DNA of 64,000 nucleotides from Sycobia sp. Sy_11 (Eukaryota; Arthropoda; Insecta; Hymenoptera; Epichrysomallidae): NCBI GenBank assembly GCA_018907035.1, contig JACCIC010000137.1, positions 1 to 64,000 of the forward strand, written 5' to 3'. The notes beneath the pieces were generated by a model. The model saw only the letters and a program-made list of their open reading frames with translations. It was not told where the DNA came from and did not search any database. Below, one piece after another: positions 44,000 to 55,891 of the stretch. The stretch's first letter is position 1. Every line of letters begins with the position of its first letter. The position numbers were made by a program, and so were the translations under genes.

Positions 44000-46721
44000 C
44001 TCAGTGCATTCCCCTCGACTGCTTCCCACAGCACTAAAAAGAGCTGCGAGTCGGGATCGGCAGGCCTGCACCGAGGAGATCTCCTCACGATGGCGTAAAT
44101 GCAGCCCAGGAACCGTCTATGAGGAAATTACTTCTGGGCTGTGTCATCCTATTCACCCTTGCGGGCTTACACGCCTTCTTCGATCCTTCGTTTGTGGTCC
44201 AGGATGGCCTTGCAAAAATTTCAAATCTTGGACCACTTCTCCGGGCTTTCCAGCATCAGCCGGATGATATTTTCCGGCCCACATGGCCCTATATCTCTCC
44301 AGAGGCACTCCCTTTCGAGGCGAAATATCTAGCACTGGAAAAACGTGTGAAGCGCATCGTCTCAGGGAGCGCGACAGTGGGCACAGCTCGGATCCGGTAC
44401 TTTCCCCATTTTGTGGAAAAAGGATCGAAACCAACCGTGCTCCAATAAAAACTGCGTGAGGTGGTAACTAACCTCTCCGTGCGGCCTCTGGAACCATGGA
44501 TTTAACTGACTGATCAGTTGAGGCGTCCATCGGCCGCGCGGATCCCTCTCTCAGCGCTTCTGCCATTCGGCCATCGTGGTAGCTCTGGCCTGTGTAGCTG
44601 CCTGTATTCTATCGAGAATATTTTTATCCCGGTGGACAACTTTCTTTTCTTGTGCTTGGAGATCAATGGGAATAACACATGCGATTACCAGCACCGCCGA
44701 CTCAGAGACCGTACGGTAGGAGCTCGCGATGCGTAGTGCCCCTCTACGCTGCACTACCGCCATTCTTTTCCTATATTTTTGGGCCATCAGTGTATCGGCC
44801 CATACCTCCGCGCCATATAGCATGATGAATTCAGTTGTCCTTATGAGCAGACGCCGCTTGCAGCGTGCGGGGCCGCCGACATTGGCCATCAACCTGCTAA
44901 GTTGCGCTGTCATTCGGGCAGCTCTATCCGCCATTGTTTGTATTTGGTTCCAGAAGGTCAGCTTGGAATCAAGCGTCACCCCCAGGTACTTTACGGCTAC
45001 TTTGGTACTCACCGTCGAGTCTCCAATCTGCATAAGGCGTATCTTTGGGATACGTTTCTTAGTCAGGAGCGTGATCTCCGTTTTCGCCGTCGCCATTAAA
45101 ACATTTGCGCATCCAACAGAGTTGAAGGCATTCTGAACGTCAAGGGTAGCCAGGACGTCTGTTAGCTAAGCCGCCGGCAGCAGCAACAGTCCCGAGGAGT
45201 CGTGGCTTCAATAGTCGCTCCATCAGCTTTCCAGCGGTATCCAACATACATAGAGGTCGATACGACGAGGGCACCTCTGGCCCTTGCCCTTGTCGATAAG
45301 CACAAGTTTCGCCACCTTCCAGCTAGAATAAAATAAACCAGCTTTTAGACACGAATTATACATCGACAGAAGGAGTTCTGGGTTCACCTCAACTACTATT
45401 TTCAGCACCTCTTCTGAAATTCCGTCAAGTCCTGGAGCCCTCTTATTCCGTATAGTTCTCACGGATCTAACGAGCTCCTATTTGCTGAAAAGAGGGATAT
45501 CCAATCCTCGTTCCGGTAGAGCTGGGTCAGACCTATCAGGGTGGGTAGGAAACAGAGTATCTACGATGTTCTGCATTATGCCGGAATCCAAGGTGCTCAT
45601 GTTTCTATGAGCTCCCAGTTTCCCAGCAACGACCCTGTATCCCAGTCCCCATGGATCCCCATCTATGTCCTCACACAACACCTTCCAACATCGGCGTTTG
45701 CTGGTCTCGATCGCTCGTCGAAGTTGCTTTCTTGGATAGCTTGTATTCAGCCCTCCTCAAAGTGATGTCATCTCCGTGTTTACGAGTTCTCTGTAATATT
45801 CGTCGTAGATGTAAATACTTACACCTCATATCAGCTATCTCAGCCGTCCACCAGTGAATAGGACGTCTTTTCCCACCAACCGCTTTGCACGGGATCGACT
45901 CTTTGCAAGCCCGGCGTAGAATGCGCATTGTGGCGCTAGTCAACACCTTAGCTTGCTTAATTGTCGATTATCCATTTGGAATCCTAACGAGGCTTTGCTG
46001 ACCGCGTTCAATGGCCTGTGAGAATTTCTCTCTATTTATCTCTGCAACGTTCCATCTAGGGGGTCCTTGCGAGTTATGTCCAGTGAAACTTGGCGTTCTA
46101 TCACATACGCGGAATGTGATGTACTGGTGATCGCTGGCTGTGTAGTCCTCGATCACCTACCAGTCTTGGATTCGAGAGGCCAGACGTTCAGTTGCAAAGG
46201 TCGCATCAGGTATAGTTTCGGCGTAGCCCGGTCTCCTAAAGGTTGAAGTCTTGCCAATGTTTAAAACTACTAGACCTAGTCTGGACGCTAGGTCCATGAC
46301 TCTTCGACCCCTGAAGTCGGGTCCACCCGTGCCCCATTCTAGGGCCCTTGCATTAAAGTCACCTGCCGTCACCAGCTCACCTTTCATTTCTCTGACGGTG
46401 TCTTCCAGGTCAATAAAGTATGACCTGGTAGTCACCTATGGCTTGGTTTGGTATAAGATAGCAACTCATTCACGTGCTGCGATTGCATCGTACCCAAACA
46501 TAGCCATTTCCAGATCCATGAGCCTCTACTTTTGTTTTTCGTGGGTCAAGAATCCAAATAGCTACCGTCCCAAAGTTATCGGTGAACCAAACTACTTCTT
46601 CTCTGTTCCGATACTGTTCACTGCTAATTAGCATATCAGCATCAGTATCGTAGCAAAGCCGGAGAAGGAGGTGGTCAGCTGTGCTGCTGCGATTTATATT
46701 CCCTTGCAGAATTACAACCAT
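44000..46721 (-). pseudogene. R1-type ORF2 (endonuclease-RT) with RT core deleted
   Basis: Endonuclease: LQGNINRSSTADHLL (46710), TAGDFNARALEWG (46375), TASDHQYITFRV (46140). RT: KRAPGLDGISEEVL (45450), then motif A (TLDVQNAFNS, about 45145) is followed almost at once by VLMATAKTEITLLT (about 45100), a segment that normally lies well after the FADD box. So motif B and FADD are missing. The post-RT part (LGVTLDSKLTFWNQIQ, MLYGAEVWADTL) and a C-terminal zinc block (HKMGKVPDPSCAHC, EDDALHTFF, about 44420-44340) remain. Stops and frameshifts are spread through. Confidence 0.85.
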
Positions 46722-48110
46722 TTAGCCTTTTTGAGAGAGCCCCGCGAAAAATCGGAAAGGCGCCGGAACCGGCAACATGCCGGCGTCCCTCCGATCTCGC
46801 TTCACCTTTGCAGAGAAAACATTCAGGTTCTACGGTGCAAGCTGCGACCTTGTGTTCTCTCTGTCCGAAACGATAACAACAGGCGCTACGGTCAGGGCCT
46901 TTACAGCTATGGCTCTGGTGGCCATAGCCTAGACACCTGTAACACCTCGTCATTATTTCGCGACGGCGTACTCGACAATTCACCAGGCCCACTCGCAAAA
47001 GCCGGGTCTTCAGGAACTGCGCGGCAGCAACCTTCTCCAATACTACGATGGCAGCACGCTGTTCCGCAGTGTTGGTTTTGGTCACTTTGACCTGCAACTC
47101 GCCACGATAATCAGACTGTTTGCTTTTGAGGGCCTCACACACCTCATCCTCCGTCACGCAGCATCCAGGTCTCTAATCTCTAGACTTCCTCTAAGGGTCA
47201 GCTGCCTGACATAGCCGCTCTGGCCTGTCGCTTCCTTGAGCACTTCAGCAAGTGCCTTCCGGCCTTCGGGTTTTGTATGTCTGAATTCAATCAGCACTTC
47301 ACCCGATGTGGTTTTCCGGACGAACCTCACATCCCAAGTCCTCCGGTTTGACCGCTCTGATGGACGTCATCACGTCAGCGTAGGATTTCCCCTGCGCTGG
47401 TTTGATATTGACCGCATCGAGCTTTGGCCTTCTTTTATTTCATTTATTTTCTTCTTCACTTGCTGAGATTGTTCCTCAGCATTCTGTTTTTCATGCTTTT
47501 TCTTTTTTTTGTAACTAAATTCCAGCCCTCTTTCTCTTTTTTGTCCTCCTGCTCTCCTTTCTTCTTTTTCTCCTTAGTAAGGGAGATATCCGGGGGACTT
47601 GATGCTGGTCTCTTCGGGGTTATCGCTTCGTTCTTGTGCCTAATTGTTGGGAACAGGCTCCCCGGTCCCCTCTTCCCTTGTAGTTTGTGCTGAAGAGCAT
47701 CTACAAGCTCATCAGCTTTTGGGAGGCCATTCTTACTATTTTTTTTATATTAGGTTGGCTCTTCATCGCTTTAATCATATCTTTGAGCAGCCGAGCAAGT
47801 TGGAGAACAATCTCCAGTGCACTCGACTGGTCAACATACTTAATCCCGGCCTCAGCCGGCTCTCCTTCCCCCACCACAAGGTGATCTCTTTGTTACTTTA
47901 GAGGATCCATGTATCTATTTTGTTGCTTCATTCCTGTAGATGGTCGGCCTCCTGGACCCTTCAACGTTGAGCTCAATGAGGCAGCCCCCAACACATGCCT
48001 GTAAGGGCTGACCCATCTCGGATCATTGTGCAGGAATATAGCACGCTCTGGTGCGCTATTCCACCTCCGTCCTCTCGAGTTCGCACTCCAACAACAAGGT
48101 GTTTCACTCT
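46675..48110 (-). pseudogene. R1-type ORF1 (gag-like RNA-binding protein)
   Basis: The C-terminal frame 47157-46675 is open and holds zinc knuckles: CYRCLGYGHQSHSC, a second unit where one Cys is lost (CYRFGQREHKVAAC), and a third (CFLCKGEA). Upstream pieces in other frames include YADVMTSIRAVKPEDLG (about 47380-47330), GRHLLK (47255) and a basic Lys/Glu-rich segment (47620-47480). Several breaks separate them. The protein packages element RNA. The last 47 bases overlap the start of ORF2. Confidence 0.75.
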
Positions 48111-48856
48111 CTGGAGAAACATCGGAGGAAATGACGTACCAAACGCACTCGACAAAGCCGATTGACTAGATCTGGCTAGGATCTAGCCTCCCGTCTTGCC
48201 GTCAGCGGGAGCCAAAGATGTTTCGGGTCACCCAGTACGCAATCAGGCGTAAACCTCGACACCCATGATCTCCTTTTGGCAGCTCACGGGTCGCACCGCA
48301 CGGCCAACACGGCGGTCTGTCATTTCTTCAAGAGTACCTCATCCTAACTTTCATTCATGCAGATCCATACAATTGCCCTCAAGTATTCTAGTGAAACTCC
48401 CATGCTTGAGGCTCACTCATCCATCTATATTTACTCTGCTAAGATTCCTTTTACAGGATCGTTCGCTTACGCTCCGCGTGTGTTTTCACTCCTCAGGACA
48501 TATCCGTTTATAGAGTTCCTGAGCGAGTGTGCCTTCATTCGTCTCTGTATTACTGAGCAAGGTCTGTTTATAGGACCTGCAGCTTCAATCATGGTCGGCA
48601 TGAAAGACCCTAGTCAGTTACCCTTTCAGGTCTTCCAGCACATCAACGCTCCATGCGTTAACTCATTTATTCTGAGAGATCCTTTTTAGGGGATATCTGC
48701 TCACGAATAAAATGGCAGCTATCTTACTATCATTTCACCCTTCCATTCATTGGTAGGGAGAGGTACTCTTTTAAGCCCATCACCCGATTAGCTGAGAGAT
48801 GGTGAAACAGGTGATCTTCTTTAAAGTACAGACAACAAATGGGGAGTTTCATATCT

Positions 48857-48880
48857 AATAATAATAATAATAATAATAAT

Positions 48881-48911
<31 letters not shown>

Positions 48912-48912
48912 C
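48857..48912. repeat. (AAT)n microsatellite
   Basis: About 18 AAT units with one break. Confidence 0.95.
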
Positions 48913-50168
48913 CAGTAGCGTATAATAATACTAACGATAAGATTAAAAGTTATCGTAGTAAAGTATTAGTAATACCAATAACATTATCAAGCATCACTAA
49001 TATTAATATAAAAAGAAAGCTGTGAGTTTTATTATTATATATAATTATTGTATTAGGTACTAAAGATTTATAAATATTATTGATAATTATTTAAATATCG
49101 AGGAATCTTAAATATAATATAATCTTTAATTTCATTTTGGGCAGTATCGCTCCTTTGTTAGTTTTAGTTCTTACATTCTCACGGTGAAAATCAAAGCCGA
49201 CATTTCAAGGCGCCATAAAGTCGCCGAATTATATTTTATGGGTCAGTTTGTAATCAGACTCCTATACTTTATGTGGAGCATATGTCAACGCTTACTTCAA
49301 AAGCGCGGGCGTTTGTACGCGGGAATTTTGTATGCGAATGGGCAAATGCAGTGCACAGTTCAAAAAAAAGTTTCTCTTTCTTAATGAATAGCGTCATTGT
49401 TGGCCAGTTGTCGCTGTAATTTAAGTGATTTGTATTTTTATTATGAATTTTTAACATCCAAACGTCTCATGACGTAACACTGCCGTTCAAGCTTTAGGCA
49501 TCCCGATCAGAATGTTCATTAGGGTTATTATTAGGACATAATCCTAACAAATAGAGATTGTTTAACTAGTTAATAAGTCAGTTACATTTATTATCTCGAG
49601 CGCAACCGAGACAATTTCTAAACTCTGAACCATGGTTGGTGTACTCTTCAGCACTAAAAATCTTAATTTTAAAAATCACTTACACAACTAAAACATACTT
49701 TAAATTTATTTTATACAAAAGTATAGAAAAAGGCAAGTATGGTGTATTAGAAATTCTTTAAAAATTTAAAAGTATTTGTAACGTAACAAATATTTTTTGC
49801 TCTTCAAATAAACCTAACTATTCATTTCAAATACACGGTTGTTTCGAAATTACAGAATATTCGTTCCTTTTAAAGTTGTATCTTTTCTACTTCAAATAAT
49901 ACAATTTAAATGAATGTTTGTTAGATTGAAATAAAAATACTTTTACGAAATTTACTCATTTGCATTTAGACTTGTTTTCAGTGTGTAGCACAACATAATT
50001 TTGACAATATATAAATATAATTTTGATTATCTAACAACATAAGTTATGTTTATTATGTCTTATTGTACAGTTCATCACAGAAAATTAGCAAATTATAATA
50101 TATTGACTGCCATCTACATAAATCTAAGAACACAGTAACACATACGAACAAATTTGTAACATCGTATT
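48913..50168. other. Intergenic DNA
   Basis: AT-rich; a short palindrome near 49530 (TTAGGACATAATCCTAA). No gene supported. Confidence 0.4.
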
Positions 50169-51923
50169 AACTCGATGTACTACACGTATTATCCGTAGCA
50201 TTACAATTAGATGTGCGAAGAACCATCTATTACTGCGGGATGCATTCGCATAATTCCGTTGTTAACAATGGCGAAATGGAATATTTGTACGATATCAATA
50301 GAGATAGTTGTTTACAATTACATTTAACTGGGATAATAAAATTCGGACATGACCATGCTATAAACGGGATAAGAATTAATCAAACAAACACGTATTCCAT
50401 GACCTACGCCGGAAGCATAAGTAATGACGGAACTTGCGAGAGAGCCTACTATAGCGATCCTTATGGAACTTGGAATTCTGTTGTTGTCCAAGGAACCCTT
50501 AAAATCACCCTATCACAACAAACTGCGCGCGTAAATTTACCAGATGACAAAATTTATTTACAATCGGGTACGTCATGTTCATTATCGGGAAAATTCTGCA
50601 TAGACGCCAAAGATGGATATACTTTCTGGGAATCGGTCCCTAATAATGATTGCCACTTTAATTAATACGGTGTATTATTCGAGGGTCATGCAATATAAAT
50701 GACTAACCCTCAGATAGATCAAGACGTAATCTATTCTTTTTCGGATCAAAAATTAACATTCACATTAAGTAAATTGTCCGAAGAAAAGTTATGTCGTTAT
50801 ACAATAATAAGAACCGAACACACAAAATTGGTTATCTTCGAAACAAAAGAGGGCATCACGTTTGCCAAAAAGAGTGCATTATCTAGTAGTAATCTGGATA
50901 TTTTCGCTTATGTAAATGCAAAATTCATATATCTGGAAAAACATGTAAAAAAACAAATGCTTAACTTATACCGCAACATAGTGACAGAGCGATGTCGGGT
51001 AGAACAGATCGCGTTAGAAAACGCACTCGCTATTGCTATACAAAGTCCCGACCAATTTGCATATAACATAATGAAAGGTCCTGGCTATATGGCTGTAGTA
51101 GCCGGCGAAGTGGAAGTTAAGATAGATCACGGCGATAACTGTTACATCGAGCTTAGAGTTGTAAGACAAAACACAACCCTCTTTCTCACACCAAAAACAC
51201 ACATCCTGAAAACTCGAGGGACTAGAGTTCCCTGTAACCAAGTGCTACCATCATACTACCGTATTAATAGCGAATGTTACAAATTGGTACAAATGGTACA
51301 AATTGGCACCAAAACCGACCGAGGCAAGAGAACCCACCACCCTAAAACCCATGACTCAGCTGACATGAAAATATATTAATCCAATCAGCCTAGCAACATC
51401 TGGAATCTACTCCAGTAAAGATTTAGAAAAACTAAAGGAACGAATTATGTTTCCAGTAGAAACAGCTGGATTATTGAATAACGTTGCACACGAAATGGAC
51501 GAATCTGAAGTGACGAACGGCAACACGATATCACACTTCATAAATGAAAACACCATGGATAATTTAGTAAATTCTGCTTGGAAAAAAATTTGGAATAAAT
51601 TTATCACCTTTGGATCTGCAAGCGCGGGGATAATAGCAGTCCTGGTGATCATACACGTGATAAAATCGTTCATAGGGGTTGTCCTCAACGGATACGCCCT
51701 TCATCGCGTATACGGTTGGTCTATATACCTATTGTCAGCCATTTGGAGCACAGCCGCACACTTTTTCATATCTCTCAAACAACCACCGACGAAACAAGAG
51801 GCAGAAAACAGTTACGAAATGATCGCTCAACCAAAGCCAGAGCCGGAACCCAAGCCAGAACCAGTACTAACCACTACCGACGAGACAAAAGAAAAACAAA
51901 CGTTTTTTTCTGCAAAGCCATAA
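50169..51923 (+). pseudogene. Chuvirus-like (Mononegavirales-type) glycoprotein relic
   Basis: An endogenous copy of an enveloped-virus class III-type glycoprotein, N-terminus lost. It opens after a stop at 50166-50168. IYYCGMHSHNS and GEMEYLYDI are at about 50225-50295; Cys-rich blocks, N-glycosylation sites (NQT near 50380, NTT near 51170) and DPYGTWNSVVVQG follow. Two in-frame TAA codons (50663-50665, 50696-50698), a frameshift near 51300 and a TGA near 51364 break it. The last frame has a hydrophobic membrane segment (about 51600-51690; IIAVLVIIHVIKSFI) and a Pro/Glu-rich cytoplasmic tail ending at 51923. Such envelopes occur in ant genomes alone or as env of BEL/Pao elements. No nucleoprotein, polymerase or pol gene is next to it. 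Confidence 0.7.
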
Positions 51924-52503
51924 AAATAAATCCTCAACTCACGCGACTTTTCCAGAATTAGACAAAACAATAAAAGTAAATTTCCTATTTCCATAATTAC
52001 CAGATATCGAATTTCGCATAAGATTTCTAACATGTATTAATGTAAGTAGAGTAAGTTGCCATACAAAGAATCATGTGAACCCCATGCATCTTCGAACGAG
52101 GTTTTCCTATGGAGATTTTTTCCCACTGGGTTTTCTTTCCTTAGATTTTCCCTCGTTCACAGACACATTGCTCTGGGCAAATGCGAAGATCGAATGGGGA
52201 GGAAAAAATTATACTTTTTGTCATATGTACACTATTTAACGCCGCATTACCTTAACAGAGGCGAACGATTGTTTTCATACTTCTAACAACCGTTTTATAC
52301 AAGGGGTGTAACATTGAGCTAATAATCATAATAAAATATTATTAATTTTATTAAGCAAGAAAAAAATATTACAGGTAAACATTGAAAGTATATATATTCA
52401 TATACACGTATATATATAAATGTAAACTAGAGTTTTAAATATAATATATAATAATAGAGATAAATATATATACATAAAAATAAATATAATGTATTATAAT
52501 ACG

Positions 52504-52556
<53 letters not shown>

Positions 52557-52987
52557 ATATACAAAAATATCAAGTTTTATAGAATAAAAATCGAAACTGA
52601 AATGACCAAATTTCATCTAGCATGTCATCATCTTATTCGGGCGAGGAAAACAATTTCATAATACCGCCGAAATAAGACGTTGGATTGCGCAAGATCATAC
52701 GTTGGAAGCGTATGTTTCTCCGACGAAGGTCTCATAGGTAACGCAACATGTACATTAGCTATGCGCTAGTGTACAATTTTTGATGTTTAATTTATAGTAA
52801 AATTAATACTTTAAACAATTAAACCACATTTTTAATAATACAAATATTTAACACAAAAATTACAATGAATGTTTATGATAAAATTTAATTGTTTATACTA
52901 ATATTAAGGCTAAAAGTAAGCAAAGTAAACAAAGTAATAAAAAAGCTGTAAAAACGAGGAACAGAGAGAGGGATTGCGGATGATCAT
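51924..52987. other. AT-rich DNA with (TA)n
   Basis: (TA)n at 52508-52551. A purine run (GGGGAGGAAAAAA, 52196-52208) could be a polypurine tract of an LTR element, but no TG-type LTR start follows. A near-perfect hairpin lies at about 52712-52730. No gene. Confidence 0.35.
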
Positions 52988-53093
52988 GGAAAAATCGGGT
53001 ATATAAAGCCCCGATTTTTCCACAGAACTTCAGATTCAGTCAGTCGCAGTCTCAGTACAGTACCAAGTACCAGTCAGTATCAGAACATCATCA

Positions 53094-53151
<58 letters not shown>
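52988..53151 (+). promoter_or_regulatory. Core promoter with TATA box in a hairpin loop, and 5' exon
   Basis: GGAAAAATCGGG (52988-52999) and its exact reverse complement (53009-53021) flank TATATAAAG (53000-53008). About 30 bp on come four arthropod initiator-like TCAGT motifs (53036, 53040, 53052, 53074). A (CT)n tract (53098-53149) ends at a consensus donor GTAAGT (53151). This fits a TATA-Inr promoter, a short 5' UTR exon and an intron. The target gene is not recognised; the promoter could belong to an LTR or a host gene further right. Confidence 0.65.
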
Positions 53152-53152
<1 letters not shown>

Positions 53153-54740
53153 AAGTACAATAAAAACTATTTACAAATTAATTTTTCTAATTGTTTTTTC
53201 TTCTCTCCTCTGTCTCACATCTTCCATCATCCGGGGTAGTGACTGGTCCTCGTACATGGTAGGCCTGTACGTGCCCCTTTTTCTTTTTTTTGGATACACA
53301 TACATTCTCTCTCTCTCTAATAGGGAACTAGGCTGGTAGGCCGAGGCAGATACCTCTTTCCTTCAAAACGAAGGGAATTCGTATCTAAACAGAGCCTTGG
53401 ACTTCAGTCTATATAAATTAGCGTAGCCAACTCTTAAACGAATCTTCATTTTTTTTCATTCATTAAATAAGTCTTCTTTTCCGTTCAATTGTTTAATAAT
53501 TCCGAGCTAGTGGAGGAAACTCTAGGCTCGAAACCAGTCAAGTTACTTTCGAAGACACACAGGCGTATATATGAGAAGATATACGTGTGCATTTCGAATT
53601 AAGTTAATGTGCTAAAAAGGGCGAAAATGCACAGACGTCACAAATTAATATAAATTTGTTTTTAAATATTTAGAAGAAATTAATTTTGCAAATTTTTAAC
53701 ATTGTATTGCATTACACTAACAAAAAAATTGAATTGTGTATACTACAATGTCTCGTAAGCTTCAAATGATTTTTTCTATATAGTTTTAATTAATATGGTC
53801 CTGATAAAAAAACCTTTAATTATGCAGTAGTATTATAAAGATGATAAAACTTTAGAACTATACAAGAATGAAATTTCTGTTCAAAAGTTACAATGTGAAA
53901 TTACAATTTACAATGACATTTTGTTCTTGGAATTATAATTATTGCAAAAAAATTCATTTTGAACAAATTGTCCTTAAAAAGTAATTTTTGTTTTTGAATG
54001 ACATCACGTTCTAATAAATTACTAAATATTAAAGAAAATTATTAAAAATAATTTTCTACTAAACTCTTCTTGGGTTAAATAGCATTCAAATTCATAATAT
54101 TAAAATAATGTCCATGTCCATATTTTAATAATAGTTTTGTATTGTATTTTTTCAAGTCTGTGAAGATCTCGGGAAGAGATTCGTAGAATAATTTTTAAAA
54201 ATTAATTTCCATTATTAATTAATATTATTGTTTTCAGATTCATATTTGTTTATAATATCCATCTATTTGTTTTGATTTTTTCTATCAAAGAATCTAGTTA
54301 CTTTTTGAATTAACAAAAATGAGATTGTATCTGCATATTATATTAGTCGCCTTACTTTAGTATATTGAAATATTGTTTATGTTTTTTGGAGTCCTTATCA
54401 TAAATATAATAGTGAAAATTTGAGGAAATTTCATTTTTTTAGTGAAAACCATAAGAATACAGTAAAAATCTGGTTTTTCTAAATTATCTTGTAAAATACG
54501 ATAAGTTTCAAAAAGGATTGTTAAGAAAAGTTATAGATTTCATTAAAAAACATATTTCTTATTCTATGCATTTTTCTATACCAAGAGTTCCCAAAAAAAT
54601 CAATTCAATTGATTTTGAATTTTTAGTAAAATGATTTCTTTTAATTTTTTGTATTTTACGAGATAAGTTAGAGAAATAATATTTTGACTGGGTTTTAATG
54701 TGATTTATTATAAAATTGCAATTATCACCAATTTTTACTA

Positions 54741-54807
<67 letters not shown>

Positions 54808-55071
54808 CAGAATCCATAAAAACGTATATATATAATATTTAACCAAAAACGCGTTACAGTTGCCGTAGATTTCAAAACGTTGAGCTGCTTACTAGCTGCT
54901 GCGAGAATATATATATATTTATACATGTAGCAATTAAGTTTCTTTTGGGTCACTGCCAGTTTAAGCTGCTCATCTTTTATTGCATCCCCCGTTGCCAACC
55001 TATTGCCTCGATAAGTTTTCCCTCTGCACGCGCCGAAAACAGTCGTCTCCCCCCTCGATCGCATCATCGCA
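53152..55071. other. AT-rich DNA without a recognised gene
   Basis: Possible first intron of the transcript from 53036. (TA)n at 54744-54804. A GC-richer patch at about 53220-53420. Nothing coding supported. Confidence 0.4.
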
Positions 55072-55319
55072 CAAGCTCGAAAAACAACATCTGGAATATC
55101 GTATGAAACGGCCAGTACCTCACATTGGCCACCAGAGGCCCTCGTTTTCAGTTGAAAATTTTTACTGTAGTCTCTCCCACAAGCGTCGGGGATTTCTCCT
55201 TATTATCTGTACTAATATGTTGAACGCGTGACCGGTATTTCGACTTCAGAACCGTAACATGTGTGCGTTCACGTGTAACAGCAATCTAACGCTAATCTGG
55301 AGTGGCGCTGCGACCTAGG
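55072..55319 (+). repeat. Dispersed repeat family X, copy 3
   Basis: Longest plus-strand copy: CACAAGCTCGAAAAACAACA to GCGCTGCGACCTAGG. It matches the complement of 35724-35992 throughout and 18340-18438 over the last 100 bp. Confidence 0.8.
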
Positions 55320-55362
55320 ACACTGGAGCCAAATCGTGATGAGCACGCGTTACTATCTGGGA
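55320..55362 (-). repeat. Short repeat shared with the fold-back spacer
   Basis: The complement of ACACTGGAGCCAAATCGTGA through TACTATCTGGG matches 32502-32545 in the spacer of the fold-back (CCCAGATAGCAACGTG...GGTTTGACTCCAGTGT). Confidence 0.7.
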
Positions 55363-55846
55363 AATTAGCCGGAGATGGTAGTTCAGATTTGTCCGGTAGA
55401 CGTCGTTATATTGTAAATAGCTCTGCGTGCAACAGAGAGAAAAAACAAATGCTAAAGCGAATAAGAGGAAGAAGAGAAGCAGAAGTAAGGGAGCAAAAAT
55501 TTAACTTCCCCTCTTTCTATGCTCACTGCATACCCCCACTGTCTTTTCTTCAAATATATGCATTTGAACGAGCAACCTCACAGGGTGTTGTTGCCTTATG
55601 GCCAATTCTATCTCGAAGTCCTGCCGTCTAATTTCGCATGATTTTAGCGGAGTTTCCACTCTCTCTCTCTCTCCACCCTCCATAGACTAGACAAATCCTC
55701 TGTTGCACACAGAACTATCGAGAGATTTCCGAGACAGTGACATCTACCGGACAAATCTGTACAACTATCGCCGACTAATTTTTGATAAGCTTTTCCGATG
55801 TGAAAGCGGACTTTCCACTCCTTTTCTCTACCCTCCATAGCCTCAG
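55361..55846. repeat. Composite inverted and direct repeat
   Basis: AGATTTGTCCGGTAGACGTC (about 55386) and the preceding AATTAGCCGGAGATGG match the complement of 55740-55785 (ACATCTACCGGACAAATCTG...CGCCGACTAATTT). GCAACAGAG at 55428 matches the complement near 55702. In addition, CCACTC-CTCTCT-CCACCCTCCATAG (about 55655-55685) recurs directly at 55813-55842. It looks like a MITE with partial duplication. Confidence 0.7.
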
Positions 55847-55891
55847 CGGTCAGACTATTTCCAGCTCTACAATATCATTATAACTTGTAAA

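Larger units (their letters stand above)
43905..48830 (-). mobile_element. R1-clade LINE, copy B, near full length
   Basis: Minus-strand order: GC-rich 5' UTR (about 48830-48150), ORF1, ORF2, 3' UTR with a short A-tail (T-run at about 43901-43907). Flanked by (AAT)n upstream and by copy A downstream. R1-type elements often insert in defined targets; here the site is ordinary DNA. Confidence 0.8.

Noticed and set aside
47236..47901. Plus-strand frames in the R1 region
   Set aside because: Antisense shadows of the decayed R1 ORF1.
52190..52210. Polypurine tract and 3' LTR of an env-bearing element
   Set aside because: The purine run is there, but no TG-starting LTR follows and no matching 5' LTR lies upstream in the window, so it is not listed as a feature.
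52700..52760. tRNA-like hairpin CATACG-TTGGAAG-CGTATG
   Set aside because: It mimics an anticodon arm (7-base loop), but no B-box, D-arm or acceptor stem can be found around it.
54559..54846. Frames with long Ile-Tyr runs (also near 60.0 and 61.7 kb)
   Set aside because: Translation of (TA)n tracts.
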